In this document: positions 22,299 through 34,829 of the stretch, in pieces
How the letters are laid out: each line of letters starts with the position of its first letter
Numbering within the stretch: the first letter of the stretch is position 1
Assembly (NCBI GenBank): GCA_003427395.1
Contig: BFEA01000500.1
Coordinates: forward strand, 430,396 to 494,395
DNA: 64,000 nt
Reading direction: 5' to 3'
Source: Chara braunii
Lineage: Eukaryota; Streptophyta; Charophyceae; Charales; Characeae
Position numbers and translations under genes: made by a program
The notes under the pieces: generated by a model
Seen by the model: only the letters and a program-made list of their open reading frames with translations
Databases searched by the model: none
Told to the model about the DNA's origin: nothing

Positions 22299-24440
22299 AT
22301 ATCAACCTTCTGCTCAATGACGTGCAGAAAGTCTCTCATTTCAATGCAGATGGTTCTATAGCGAAACTTCGTCACACTTTCGCCAACAAATTTGTGTGTT
22401 CATTGGCATGGGGTCATCTCTATGGCCTTTCGAAAACGAGAGTTGCAACTGTGCGGTGGAAAATCCTTCTTGTGGAGTATATACATGGAAATTCCGGTGA
22501 ATACTGCCCATCTACGAGATATATGGTCGTGTACACATGGATGAAAGAATACTTTCGTACCAACACCGAAGTTATGCCTAATAGTGATAGATATCATCTT
22601 TCAGACTGTTTAACGAAGAGAGGAGTATACGAGTTATTTTCAATTGACTATCAAAAATTGTGTTCAGATCAAATCGTCTCTTCTCTTGGTTTCTTCATGA
22701 AGATATGGAACGAGAGATGCTCAAGAGTTTGTATACCGGAGACCAAACGATTTTCTGTATGTGCGCAATGTGCAAGTCTGAAGCTCCAACGTGGAAAGGC
22801 GAACAACCCCATTGTCAAAGTCTCGGGTTTCACCGCAGTGGATTTTATTACTAGTGGTTGCTAAATATTTGATTTTCGTACAATTAAATGTTCAGTTTAG
22901 CTGCAACTGGGCATAAATATAATTATATTGTTTTTTCCTTCGTGTTTTGTTCTTTACAGACAAAATTCGAAAAATGTTGCAATCGCATTTCGATGCCAGA
23001 GAATTGAGAGAGAGATATTAGCCAGCCACAAAAAGAAGGCGAGGGCATAACCTCAAAAGTATATCACCATCATTGTGGATGACATGGACCAGAGTCACTT
23101 TCGTCCTGTGCCAAAAAATCCAAAGATTAAGGAAGGCAACTTTTTGAAGATCCACGTTGTCGGTGCGAAGGTAGAGGGCAGAGGGAATAAGGCTTATGCA
23201 ACATTATTTTTTGACAATTTTAAAATGGATTCAAACTGTATGCTCAGGGTATTACATCACGTCGTTTCGAATCTGCAGAGGTCATTACCTAGAGTATTGT
23301 ACTTGACGCTAGACAATATCAGTTGAGAGAACAAAAATAAGTATGTGCTTGCTTACCTAGTGTTCCCAGTGAAGATGGGAGTCTTTGAGAAAGTGAAGTT
23401 GAACGTTTTGTAAGTTGGCCACACCCATGAGGACATTGATCAGATGTTTAACTGTTTTTCAAGAGCACTTGCACATGAAGATGCTTATGATTCTCCATCG
23501 CTGGAGAAGATCATTCGACAGTCTTATACAAAGTACAAAGAGGTAAATGTGCAGCGTATGACGGAGGTGTATGGCTGGAAAACATATGTATAAAGTCATT
23601 TGATGAGCCGAAACGATATTTCTTTCAATCAGCATTTCCAGGTGAAAAGAAATGTGGAACGAGAAGTCACCGTGGTTGTTTGGAGCAAGCAATTTGCGAG
23701 GTCAGAATGAAAACCTAGTGATGCCAAATGACTTATCATTTTTCATTCAGAACCTAAAGGTGTAATTCACACTGCTCAAAAGCATGCTCTCCGTAGTGTT
23801 GAGCAGAAGGTCAAATGTGCTGGAACTGGCAAAATAATAGATAAGTTTGCCTCAATTAGCAGTGTCAGAGCAAACGTTAATGTTTTCGCAAGGTATATTG
23901 GTCAGGATCATTTGAAGCGGTGGGATGATTTTCTATTTGAGCAAGGAGATGAGGAGACGATCACACCACATATACCTTTTGTGTGACCTTCTAGTGATGC
24001 TCTCTATGGATCTGACCATAAGACAACATCATATGGATCATTGATCCAAAGGTAGCCTGAGAGGTCATTGTATGCCGGTTCCTGAAAGAGGAGAAAGGAA
24101 GACAAGGATGATAAGCAAAGAGGGAGCTTTGAGGATCTGCAGGTCGATACTTTTGTGGCTTTCCGAGCAAAAGAAGACCAGCAAGAAAACGAGAAGTCGT
24201 TCTTGATAGCCAAAGTGAAGCAAATATTGCGAAATGAGGATAATTTTATAGTGCACTGGTATGCTGAAAACGGGAATGGCAAATATTCGCCATTTAACTT
24301 CACAGACTCACGCGGAAGGGTGACTCAGAGACCTGTGAAGCAGAAACTTTCGTGGGACTATGGTGTTCTTTGTCATAATTTTTTTCTGAAATCAGAGAGA
24401 GGATTGTACGCGAATACTCTAGAGACCATAGGACGCACTT
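22270..24440 (+). pseudogene. DUF7869-like protein gene, decayed, probably transposon-derived
   Basis: Plus-strand pieces of one protein. The first (to about 22864) has YHLSDCLTKRGVYELFSIDY, IPETKRFSVCAQCASLK and a Cys pair. A probable intron follows, with a pyrimidine-rich acceptor TTCTTTACAG ending near 22959. Then come IIVDDMDQ (23070), LPRVLYLTLDN, a stop, ENKNKYVLAYLVFPVKMGVF, another stop, and VGHTHEDIDQMFNCFSRAL near 23418. The C-terminus (24140-24440) reads IAKVKQILRNEDNFIVHWY. The order DDMDQ, LDN, GHTHEDID is that of proteins I know as DUF7869. The spaced acidic residues suggest an RNase H-like nuclease fold, but that is inference. At least three stops or frameshifts break it. Confidence 0.65.
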
Positions 24441-25100
24441 AGAGGACCTTGGTATCACTTTAGATGATGCTAGTATGAGAGCTGTTGAGAAGAGTAGGTG
24501 CAGTGGAGACAACTATGAGGATGAGGACGAGAATATCTGTTTGGCTATGCTGAGAAATATAAAGAAATAAAGCATAAAATTAATTATGCTTCAAATCTGT
24601 TTGGGTATATATATTGGAAACATTAATTTAATTTTATACATTATAATTTCTTTTTGAAATCAGATAGAGGATTATACACTAGTATTCTAGAGACCAAAGG
24701 AGCATGGTGACACTTTAGATGATGCTCGTATGAGAACAATCGAGGAGAGTGAGGATGAGGACGATAATATTGTTTGGCTATTTGGTAGTGGTGTTTCTTT
24801 TGCATTTGGTACTTTTTTGCGTCCTGCATATTAGTTTTTTTCAGTAGTAGTGTTTAGTGGTCTGTGTCTGTCGGACCGTGTGTACGGGGATGGGGCTCTG
24901 AGCTCCCGTTGAGGCGGAACAACCAACTATCATTGTTATTGGTTAATGTGTTAATGTAATTTGCCTTGGGCATTGGGCCCTTCTAACAAAAAATGTTAAT
25001 TGGAAAGAAAAATAAAAAAGTAAAAAAATAAAGCATAAAATTAATTATGCTTATATATATATTATAAATATTAATTAAATTTTATACATATTATTTTTAT
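24384..25100. repeat. Duplicated 3' end of the DUF7869-like locus, A/T-rich
   Basis: The segment at about 24384-24530 (GAAATCAGAGAGAGGAT, then ACTTTAGATGATGCTAGTAT) recurs at 24655-24770. An AATAAAGCATAAAATTAATT stretch near 24567 recurs near 25028. The locus therefore has a tandem duplication covering the end of the coding region and the 3' flank. AATAAA strings could act as polyadenylation signals. Confidence 0.7.
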
Positions 25101-25899
25101 GCCATTAGGATTGAGGAGATGTACCCGTCACAGCAAGTGCAGCGCCCTACTTATAAAGTGGAGGCTTGACAAATAGGCGTTCATTTGCTTGCTCTTAGCA
25201 TCACTTTTATCCATTGCGGAGCGTGAATTAATGTAGAAAAAAAAAAGGAATTATCAGAAAATCCAAAAATCCGGATACTTTTTTTTTCTTGTTTTTTATT
25301 CATTGACTTTTTGGAAAGCGGACAACTTTTCTATATGATATGGACACTCCGGCCAGGGTACTCATACTGTCACTTATACCCCTTAAAGATGATGGATTCA
25401 ATTAATGAAAAAAAAAAGAATTCTCATAATTTCCTTTTAAAGTTGTCTTCCATGTTAAAATCCAGATATTTGTTTAAAAGAATTATCCGTTTTTTTTTCC
25501 TGGATTAGGGGGCAACTTTTTCAGTATGTTCCCGACACTCCGACCGAGGTTCATACTAAGCTGTATGACCCGCAAAATGGGTGCGTGCGGCCCCCGCAGC
25601 ACCTTCAGTCCTTAGGCCGAGTGTCCAAGAGGGCAGGGCAAATAGGCTCTACGCGGGGGGTGATCCCTTCCATGTAGAGTCTAGGACCTGGGAGGTCCTG
25701 GACAAGGACCTCGAATCCAAACCCATGATCAACGTCCGACTAAGAAATCTTTAAGAAGTATGCAACAGTACAGTAAGAGAGTTCCTCTTCCTTTTCTCAA
25801 CCTCGACCCCAATTAAACTCGTAAGCGTGGGCTCCTTAGCCATACGAGACGCCACGACATAGGTATGCACTATGTACATATATATATGTATAGGGGAAT
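25101..25899. other. No recognisable gene
   Basis: A/T-rich, with a loose duplication: GAAAGCGGACAACTTTTCTATATGATATGGACACTCCGGCC near 25314-25353 resembles TAGGGGGCAACTTTTTCAGTATGTTCCCGACACTCCGACC near 25507-25546. No coding support. Confidence 0.4.
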
Positions 25900-26574
25900 A
25901 AATATGTGACGATCACATTTTACAATCATCGTGGGACTTCTCTCATCCATACATATGTATGAGATCGCAGGCAGCCAAATTCAGAGTCCGAACCACAAAA
26001 CATATCTGCAATCACATCAAGGATTCAACCAAAAGTCAACTCACTACACGGGGTTAATTTCAATCAAGCTCGACACTCATACCCCTCGTTTTAGCCATGC
26101 AAGCCTTAACATTTTACCAACCTTCTATAATTAAATACTCAGTACCTTTGTTAAATGACCATTCAATAAAAGTCTGAATGAAAAACCTTAATAAAGAAAA
26201 TCGAAACCACCGGATTAAAGTCTTTGGGTTGAGTGGCGAGGGTGAAATGGAGTTTAAGCTTAAACCAACTAATCGGCAACCGACCTGTTATCAGTGATGA
26301 CAGAAGATGATCCTCGTGGATTCAAACTAAATCTAGCCTAAATCCGGAATCAAGCGATCAAGAGGACCTGTAACACAAGACACGTCAATCTTAGACTGAA
26401 TCTATAAGTCTATGGAGAATAACCTTCATATCACAATCTCACTCAAACATCATTCTTAATCAACTAAGTCTAAGTCTATCCCTAAGCAGATACCGAAAGA
26501 AAAGGTAGATCCTGACCGGATCTTCTCTATACAGAGTGAATCTCCAGAATCGCCACCTGTCAAAATATAACTTA

Positions 26575-27130
26575 TCTCCTTTAAACTAGGAAAATTCCGG
26601 CAGCGTTTCCCGTAGGAAAAGTGTCTTTTCAAAATTTATACTAGTTTGAATATAAAACTGAAATGTTCCCTGACTCTTGAAAGTCAAATTTTATCTAACT
26701 CTCTGAATTAGTAAAAATTTGGGCAACACTCCCTTTAGAAACGGAGACTTCCTAAGCCAGATATGAAACTCAAAGGTAAAACTTGAGTTCAATTAAGACA
26801 AAATTGAACTAACTCCTTAGACTTGTAAAACTTTTGACAACACTCTTCTTTGAAAAGTGTTATTCCAAGATTTATACAAAGCTAAGCTCAAAATTTAATA
26901 TAGCTTTGACTTCTCAAAATCCAATTTTGTCTGACTCCCTGCTCTAACAAAAATTTGGGCAGCACTCTTTTTAGAAAAAGAGACCAATTTTTACTAAGCC
27001 ATATATAAAGTTTAGACAAACTGAAATATGGGAAGTCAAAATTCGACTAACTCCTTAGATTTGCAGAAATTTCGGCAGCGCTTCCTGTAGAGAGAGTAAC
27101 TTACCAAGATTTATACAAAGCCAAGTATAA
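26575..27130. repeat. Hairpin array A, copy 1 (five units)
   Basis: Five units spaced about 110-130 bp, each with a core like AAATTTCGGCAGCGCTTCCC followed by a short A/G-rich stretch and ATTTATAC. Arms flanking each core are complementary but differ between units, for example AAACTAG (26583-26589) with CTAGTTT (26641-26647), and CTTAGACTTGTA (26816-26827) with TACAAAGCTAAG (26875-26886). Some cores contain an inner hairpin such as CTCCCTTTAGAAACGGAG. Confidence 0.8.
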
Positions 27131-27410
27131 AAAAATGATTCAAAAAAATGTGAAAATTGACCTAAGTAAAATAAATTTGGCTCAGAAAATGCAGAAATTG
27201 AACTAACTCCTATCGCTCTAGCACATGGCGAGCAACTAAAGTGACTACCTGTCCAAACTAAAACTCAGACTAAGTAGTAATCTCACTCAGCCACATGGAA
27301 GACCAAACCATAAAGAGTAAGTACTCTCACCATCCCTAAGTCAAAATCCTCATAGATAATTCATGAAACTTTCAGATGATTTAACCCTTATACCCAGCTT
27401 ACATATGGCA

Positions 27411-28165
27411 TGGTGCTAGACCATTGAGCATAAAAACAATGTTTAGCGTGCCTTTAAAATATACACGAATAGATTGCACAACTACTTTTCCCTTCTTTTG
27501 ACATATGACTAGACCATTCAGCTTAGAAACAATGTTTGTCGCCTTGAAGTGTTTAATAGTCAAAGTTTAATAATTTCTGACTTTGTTTTCAAAAGAAATG
27601 AAAATACGGGCAGTGGACTGAGTCATTCAACTTAGAAACAATGCTCAGTTTGCCCAGATTACTTCCAATTATACATCGTGATTTTCCCTATTTTCTTAAT
27701 GATGTGACTTAACGCTGGATCATTCAGCTTAGAAGTAATGTCTAGCTGTCAATTCTCATGCAATGGAGTACTTCCCGTTATACTCAGTTTATATTTATGT
27801 GCGTGGTTTTCAGGCTAAACCATTCAGCTTAGAAACAATGCTTAGGCTGCTTAGCCTTAGACCATAAATTCTCCCTAAAAAATAAAACAAAAGGCTGAAC
27901 CATTCAGCTTAGAAACAACGTTCAGCCTATCCTAAAACCATTCAAAGCATGAAGTTGGATTCTTTTGGTCGGAAACTCCAAAAGAAACAGATAGACCAAG
28001 TCATTCACTTAGAAACAATGTTTGGTCCCACAGATAAGTCAGACAAACCCTCGAAAAAAAAAACAAGATCATTCAGCTTAGAAACAATGCCTGGTCCTTA
28101 AAAAAATAGTCAAATAAACATAGACCTGAGTCATTCAACTTAGAAACAATGCCCAGTCCTTGGTT
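27411..28165. repeat. Hairpin array B, copy 1 (nine units)
   Basis: Nine units share the core CATTCAGCTTAGAAACAATG. The core's own CATT and AATG can pair, and arms outside it extend the stem. Arms differ by unit: GCTAGAC/GTTTAGC (27415-27447), ACTGAGT/GCTCAGT (27617-27649), AGGCTGAAC/GTTCAGCCT (27892-27928), GACCAAGT/GTTTGGTC (27994-28027). Counting G-T pairs, these four are fully paired over 7-9 bp. Two units (28068, 28124) pair less well. Confidence 0.85.
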
Positions 28166-28720
28166 GACCCGGTCAAACTCATGCAAACTGCATTCCTCCC
28201 ACCTTCCCCCAGTTCATCCCTTAGTCTGCCTTCAGTCAAAATAAAGAAGAAACGTAAGTTTTTCACACGCATTCCTTTTATTCAATCTGATTAGATCCTG
28301 AAAAGTAAGCAAAAGTCATAGGGGGGCACATGCATACATAAGTCAAACTAAGCGGAAATAGTCAAACAGGGGCATATTAAGGTCATACAGATAAAATGAA
28401 ATATACTTGTTGGTTCCCTGCCTCCAAAACTCCTGAGTTCCGACAGAGCTCCCGCAATCTGTGGGTTGACTTCCCATAGAGTCTTGCTGCGGTCCTACGG
28501 GTTGCAATCCCGCCTGCCGCCTTCCTCTTAGAACAAGACTAGACTTAGAGTAGAAGGGGTAGAATGAGGAGTATTGAGTCTCACAGATCCAAGAATGGTG
28601 CACTCAAACTCGTAGGAGAGGGAGTTGGTTTCTTGGCACGCCCGAGGGCCCCACAATCGCGGCCAAAGTGCCCCGCAACTTGGTCAATAAAAAATCAGAC
28701 TGTCAATTGTTGACCCTTTG

Positions 28721-30490
28721 GCGTTCCTCCAACTCGTGGCAATATCCCCCTTCCCAATGATGGATCTGGCCTCACTACTAAGCTTGCAACCTCAAGCTAT
28801 GTTAGCTAAGGGTGACTTTGCATTCTTGCAGCTTGTCCTCGGTTAGCTCCACCAGTAGGACGGACAATGCAGCAATCAAGCGGTATAATTTGCACCTTGT
28901 AGCTGGATTGCTGCTGTTTCACTTAGCAACAACCAGCGTCGTTGGCCAAGGGGTAGGCCTATGGTCAATGACCTTCCACCCTCTACCTCTTCGATTGGCA
29001 AGATAACTAGCGCCTCCGTCAGCAAATAAGTCGTCAGGCCCCGTTGCAGCAACCCCAAGTATGTCGGTCAGAGCTCAACACAGGCTGTGAGTCAAGAACA
29101 CAACCCTCCTTCATGTCGAAGTAAAACAACAACGGGTGAAGAAAGTTGAAACGTAGCAGCAAGCCAATCAGGGTCAGTCACCGCTCCGGCGTTCACCGGC
29201 AAGGTCTTTACCTATGTCGCCAGTCTCCTGAAGTCGGAGCCTACGAACCGGACTGCGACAGTAGCCTCTTGTCTAAACGACCAACGATAGGCTCCGCGGT
29301 CTGAGCATACAGCAACCGCCCTCCTTCATCCTTGTTGTCCCCTATTCGGAAACGGTTTATCTTAGCCCACACGACAAAGATGCACAACAAGGTACCGCGA
29401 TCGCTCCTTCAATTTAATAGCAACATCAAACTTGCCTCCCCGACACTTGATCTCGATAACACCACCAACCTCGGGAATACGGGTCGTAGTCAAGCAACAA
29501 AAGTACAACAATCTGTTGTTCAAATGCAGCCGATTGTATAACCAAAGTCAATAACAACAATGTCCGTTCGAGGAAAGTAAGTGCCCTCTAAACGCCGCCA
29601 CCTTGATAGCAAGAAAAATAACGTTTGCTTGAAGGCACCGGCTCGACGAAGGCCGTTTCCCCTGTCGGCAAAAAGCGGCTCCAGTTTCGAGTCAACCGCT
29701 CAGCACTGCAGTGGCAACTCCAAAAAGTTATAACACAGGGAATCCGCTCTTCAACAGTGGCCCGATGTTGCAACAAGGTGTACTCCCCCGCTGACGAAAG
29801 GGGCAATTCAAGTCACAGCTCCAAACCCGAAGAGGCAGCAGCAGCGACATCAGTACTGCAGACGACCTAGTAGTTAGCTGCCACCAAAACCCGGTTGACA
29901 ATGACCGCTTTGGAGCTTTGCAGGCGCGACAACCCTCTCCCAACAGCTGTCCAGGAAGTTGGAGTCTTCTTAGCTAGCCGAACTCACTAGATCAAAACAC
30001 ACGAGCATTCGACAAAAGGCATCCGAACACTCTCCCGATGTTGAAACACGGGAAAACACATTCAGTCCCCCCGCTGCTGCACCCACCTACCACTTGCAAT
30101 CTCTTCGTTCGAAGAAGGTGAGTTTCTCATACTCACTCACCTATCCCCTTGTTGTTTCCTCCCGCTCTCGCGGCTTCCAACTCCATTCATAATTTTCTCT
30201 CTCAGGGTGGATACATCTGACGAGCCGCACTAACCAGATTCACACGTTCGTGACGCATGAAGACTATGACTTTGACCACAAGGAAGAACTCAAACACGAT
30301 TTCATACAGTGATGAACGCGCATGGATGGCGAAGGCAACAATAACAATAGCGGGATGGGCCGACACGATCGTAAGGAATACTCCCGTCAACAAGCTGAGG
30401 AAAAAAAAAATCGGAACAAATCCTCCAATAAGACATGGGAATATGCGTTGTTTCCTAGTCATGCGCGTACTAGAGAGATAGAGAGAAGCC
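28721..30490. other. No recognisable gene
   Basis: Occupies the place of 36861-37800 in the second unit copy but is poorly conserved with it. CAACA-rich, with no convincing ORF, RNA gene or element end. Confidence 0.4.
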
Positions 30491-30805
30491 TGTGTAGACC
30501 CCCGTACGAATACGGGCCGTACGTACGGCCGTACGTACGGGCTCATATGGTAGTACGGACTGTACATACGAAAAAAAAGCAAAAACAAAAATCAAAAAAA
30601 TATGGAAAAAAAAAATGTTATGCAGAAAAATAAACTGAAACACTTTTGACTTAGGGTCATATTGAAATTCGTTACCAAATTTGAGATAAAAAAACAAAAC
30701 GATTCCTTTTTTTTTTTTTTTTTTTTTCGTACGGGGCTGTACATACGGTCGTACGGTCGTACAATAAACCCGCCGTACGTCGTACGTCGTACGGGGTGCA
30801 ACACA
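30491..30805. mobile_element. Small terminal-inverted-repeat element with GTACG repeats
   Basis: Ends TGTGTAGACCCCCGT and ACGGGGTGCAACACA are inverted repeats matching at 12 of 15 positions. Both subterminal regions are packed with CGTACG palindromes (for example CCGTACGTACGG twice in a row near 30516-30539). The middle holds A-runs. No target duplication could be identified and no protein is encoded. Confidence 0.6.
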
Positions 30806-31083
30806 TAAGCTATTTCCGTCAATAGGATTAACAACGCTCTGACCAACAGGTAAGTCCCCAACTTCGTTGCCTAGTCTCACATACTTCTGTCGTTAGGATG
30901 AGCAAGAATTCGAATGAATCTTCCCCTAGAGCACGGGGAGATACATCGTAGTACTTTCACGATTACTATTCTCTTCTGGTTGCAGTTGTTAATACCAACT
31001 CTGGCTAGATCACTAACCTATAATCAAAAACTAACATCACCATCATGCTCGCAATGGCCAAAGACCTCGGTTTGGACATTTCC

Positions 31084-31291
31084 CTCGCTCGATTTCCTCG
31101 AGAATCGAGCGAGATTTTCCTTTTCTCGCGCGGCTATATTCTCCCTCTCGACATCTCCGCGCATTCCCTTTTATATCTAACTCTTATTCTACACAACTAA
31201 CTCCAAATCTAACAACACCAAAGTGTTTGCACCACAAAAGAACCCTTATCTAGGCTCATTCCTTGCCCGATTTTGTCAAGAATCGCGCGAG
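31084..31291. repeat. Hairpin array C, copy 1
   Basis: Two 11-bp-stem hairpins with 8-nt loops: CTCGCTCGATT/AATCGAGCGAG (31084-31113, perfect) and CTTGCCCGATT/AATCGCGCGAG (31262-31291, one mismatch and one G-T). Between them GCGCGG pairs with CCGCGC ahead of a T-rich stretch. CTAACTC-type spacers follow. Related units occur at 38.15-38.52 kb. Confidence 0.7.
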
Positions 31292-34169
31292 TTATCCTCT
31301 CTCCGTTGCGCATTGCTCGACTCCCCACCATCTCCGACTTCTTCCTGGCTTCACGCACACGTAGCGTAACAACTCATCCGAGTTCGAACCTCCATCCACC
31401 GTCTTCGCTCTTCGTCAGTGTTGAATAGTGCTCTGACCCACACATCGCAAAGGGCGTAGGTCGATGCAGATAGTGGAACGACGATCATGGAATCCGAAAC
31501 CCACTAGAGAGTGCATAACAACTTACCTCTCCGAGTTGGCCAGCCAGGCCCAGCCTTGACAATGCAAAGCGTTGAGGCGCCCGTCCTATGCTTGGCTGTC
31601 ACAACGGTTCCAATGTCTCGATAGGTACGAGGGCGCAAGGCCTGCTGGCTGCTGCTAAGCCTAGAGCACGCGCCTCGGTGAGGTCGGCCCCAGTGCAAGT
31701 CTTTGTAGTAATAGCAATAATCAAAATGGATTCTTGAAAACCAAAGTGGGGGAGGGTTCGAGGCAAACTGAGCTACACCGCGGCCCTGCCTTGGTGCCCC
31801 GGCACATGGGTTAGTACTTGCTTTTCCCCGTCACGGGACACTTCCCTCGCCCACTTTGCTGCAGCTGCCTCAGCTACCCTCAAGGGTTTAGCAAGCAGGC
31901 TTCCATGCCCCAGTGCCAATTTTATCCCATGCTCGACCCAAAGGGTGGCAGAGGCGTACAGCGTCACCCTCACAATTGCGCATTCCTGCTGGTCATCGAA
32001 CCCAGACTCGATCCAGACAAAGATGTTCGTGCCCATCATCATGCCCCACCATGAGGAAATGTACTCTCGTTCTCTGACTCGCCTGGGTAAAGACACCTCG
32101 AACCCTCCTTCTTTCTCAACTGGCCTGAGCATACGCGGGTCTTCCCGTGCATAAGGCATCCTGAGTTGCCTTTGCTTGGTCTGGGTTCTGCCCATCACAG
32201 ACAAACGTCCAGCAGACGCCTTCCATTATTAACCTGGTAGCGATCCAAACGTGCAGGCTAAATGACCAACTATGAGTCAGATACTGGACTGAAGACATAC
32301 ATATAAATTCCTATAGACTTGATAAAATCCCAAGTATAATCCCAATAAAATAACCCGTACGGAATACTTCCGAAAATGACATCTACTTAAAAATATACCT
32401 TCACACTTAGACATAACCTAAGCTGTCTAACATTAATTACTACCTCCCCCGCTCCCTTAAAGGTGAGTCAACTAGTCTAAGTGGTAGCCCTTCCACAGCT
32501 ACTCCAACTCCCTCTAGGATTAGGTGTTCTTTTGCGTAAAGGGGGTATTACCCAGACTCACTACTCCCTGTAGCAGAACATCTGCTTAGAATTCAAACTC
32601 AAACATGTAAGTTGATGCAAGTAATATCCTTCAGCTTTCCTTAACCTACTTCTCCTCAAGGCGCACAGACAATTTCTAATCTGCCACCTAGGAGGGGATC
32701 TATACCTTCAACTCTTGACAGAGGAAATATTATCTCGCTTAGCCTTAGCTCCATTCTGATGCAACCGTATTCCCAATCAGTTAGACGACTCTTATGGCAG
32801 TCAGGGACGGTACACCATAGGGATAACCCTCACAATAGTCATGATTAACCTTAGTCACGCCAAACACGCAAAGCACCGTCCAGGCCTGCCAGCTATCGGA
32901 TCAGAAAGGCTACAAATCTCAAATATCATCATGCCAGTCAAGGTCGGTGAATGCAGAATCGAAACACTTATCGCCCTCGAGCCACTCATACCACAACTAC
33001 TCCAAGTCAGGTCACATCAATCAAAATCACATCGCCTAACCATAAAACTCAAAGACTTCTTACTTTGCCTATTTCTTACTTCCAATACCCGGATGTCGTT
33101 CCACCAGGGACAACGATAGGCAACCGTTATCCCCGGCAACGGCGCCACCAGTCGAGCGCATCGGTCCGGCACCGCACGGGGCAGCGTGGGACCCTCCCAG
33201 CCGCGTCACGCAGGAGTTGGATAAATCCTTCGTCGCAAATATACATGTGGAGCTTCCGCAAGCCGCTCCGGCCGAGTGCGCCAGCCATACCTCTCGTGAG
33301 CCCCTACGACAGGACAGGGCCTACACGAGGCACGACCTACCTCCACCTTACGGGAGCTGTCACCTCCCTTCGGTGGGCGTATCCCCGCCGAGCTACCAGT
33401 CCACAATACGAAAGCTAATCAGTTGCAATCGCAGAGGTGGACCAGCCGAGGGCGTTTCTCGTTCGCTGTAGCATAGGGGGTACGTGCGGTAATACGCCTC
33501 TATCGGACCCGCACGCGAACCCACATCTTGGGGGGCTGAGGTCCCAAGCGCGACTCGTCGTCCGTCAACTAGGACGCATCCCATACACCACGCGCACACC
33601 ACTTTACGAACACAACAATAAAACACACACACACACATACGCACACGAAACGACACAACACAAACAACGCGACACGCGCGGACGCAGGGCCTACTCATAT
33701 CGACTCGCAATGCGAGCGTACGCAAGCAGTCGCAATGATGACGTACTATGTAGTACCCATATTCGCACGGTCCTCGTTAATTTCGAGGGTCGCATTTGAC
33801 ACTCAAGTGTCGGCTGACACGCGCCTTGAGGGTTAATCTCTCGACGTTGGACATTCGCCGAGCGCGGTTGAAGACCACACACCCTCTTCTGCACCTTATG
33901 CAAAGCGGGTGGTATACAGGTCCACACCTGTGGTGGTAGTCGTTTCTTGCGGTCCTGGGGATAAGTCCTACCATAGGCCTGGGCAAAAGTCAAGGGGTTT
34001 GACTTTGACGGCTGTCACGGACTACAACCATACAAACTCTAAAAAGCAAGGGTAAAAAAAGAACCCTCCTTCTCTTTCAAGGCACAATCTGGATAACCCT
34101 TATGCATAAGCACTGTAGGCCTCTCAAACACGCAGGGCACTCATAAATATATAAGGGTTAGTTATACAG
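31292..34169. other. No supported gene between unit copies
   Basis: The longest open frame is 32195-31773 on the minus strand (about 140 aa, ATG start), without recognisable domain or supporting context. The rest has only short frames. If the flanking units were long terminal repeats, this would be internal sequence, but no gag or pol motif is visible. Confidence 0.4.
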
Positions 34170-34829
34170 GACGATCACTTCTTACAGTCAGAGTTGGTCT
34201 CCTTTTAGCCATATATATATATATATGTAATCGCAGGCAGTCACATCCAGAGTCCGAACCACAACCATACCTGCAATCACATCAAAGATTCAACAAAAAG
34301 TCCACGCACTACACGGGGTCAACTTCAATCATTCTCTGCACTCATAGCCCTCACCTTAGCCATACAAGCCTTACTCGTGGAACTCTCAAATAAATACTCA
34401 GTACTTTTGTTGGATGACCATTCAATAAAGTCTGGGTGAAAACACAACAAAACAGTTCAATCACAAGGCTAAAGCCTTTAGGTTGAGTGACAGGATTGAG
34501 TTGAAGTTGAATCGTAAACCGACGAATCGGCAACCGACCTGTTATCAATGATAACAGAAGATGACCCTCAAGGGGTCAAGCTGAGTCTAGTCCTGATCTT
34601 GAATCAAACGATCCAAAGAACCTGTAACACATGACAGGCCAATGCCCCAGGCTAAACCTATAAGTCCATGGAGAATAATCCCCATATGACGATCTTACTC
34701 AAGCATCGTAATTAACTAAGCCTAAATCTATCTCTAAACCAGTGTCCAAAACAAAGGTAGATCAACTGCAGAATCTTTCCTATTCAGTGTGGATCGCCAG
34801 AATCGCCACCTGTCAAAATATAATCTATC

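Larger units (their letters stand above)
25900..28720. repeat. Large non-coding repeat unit, copy 1
   Basis: A direct repeat of about 34170-36860, diverged but collinear. Matching landmarks include GCAGGCAGCCAAATTCAGAG, CAACCGACCTGTTATCA, CAGAATCGCCACCTGTCAAA, two hairpin arrays, and TACGGGTTGCAATCCC near the far end. No ORF is conserved between the copies, so the unit is non-coding. Two direct copies 8.3 kb apart could be long terminal repeats of a large non-autonomous retroelement or a tandem duplication; neither ends cleanly enough to decide. Confidence 0.85.

Noticed and set aside
27411-28165. CRISPR-like array
   Set aside because: Repeats are regularly worded but the spacing is irregular, units are inverted-repeat hairpins, the host is eukaryotic and no cas genes are present.
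30483-30813. 8-bp target duplication for the GTACG element
   Set aside because: GAGAAGCC and TAAGCTAT do not match well enough.
31370-31400. tRNA-like GTTCGAACCTC string
   Set aside because: No acceptor or anticodon arm can be formed around it.
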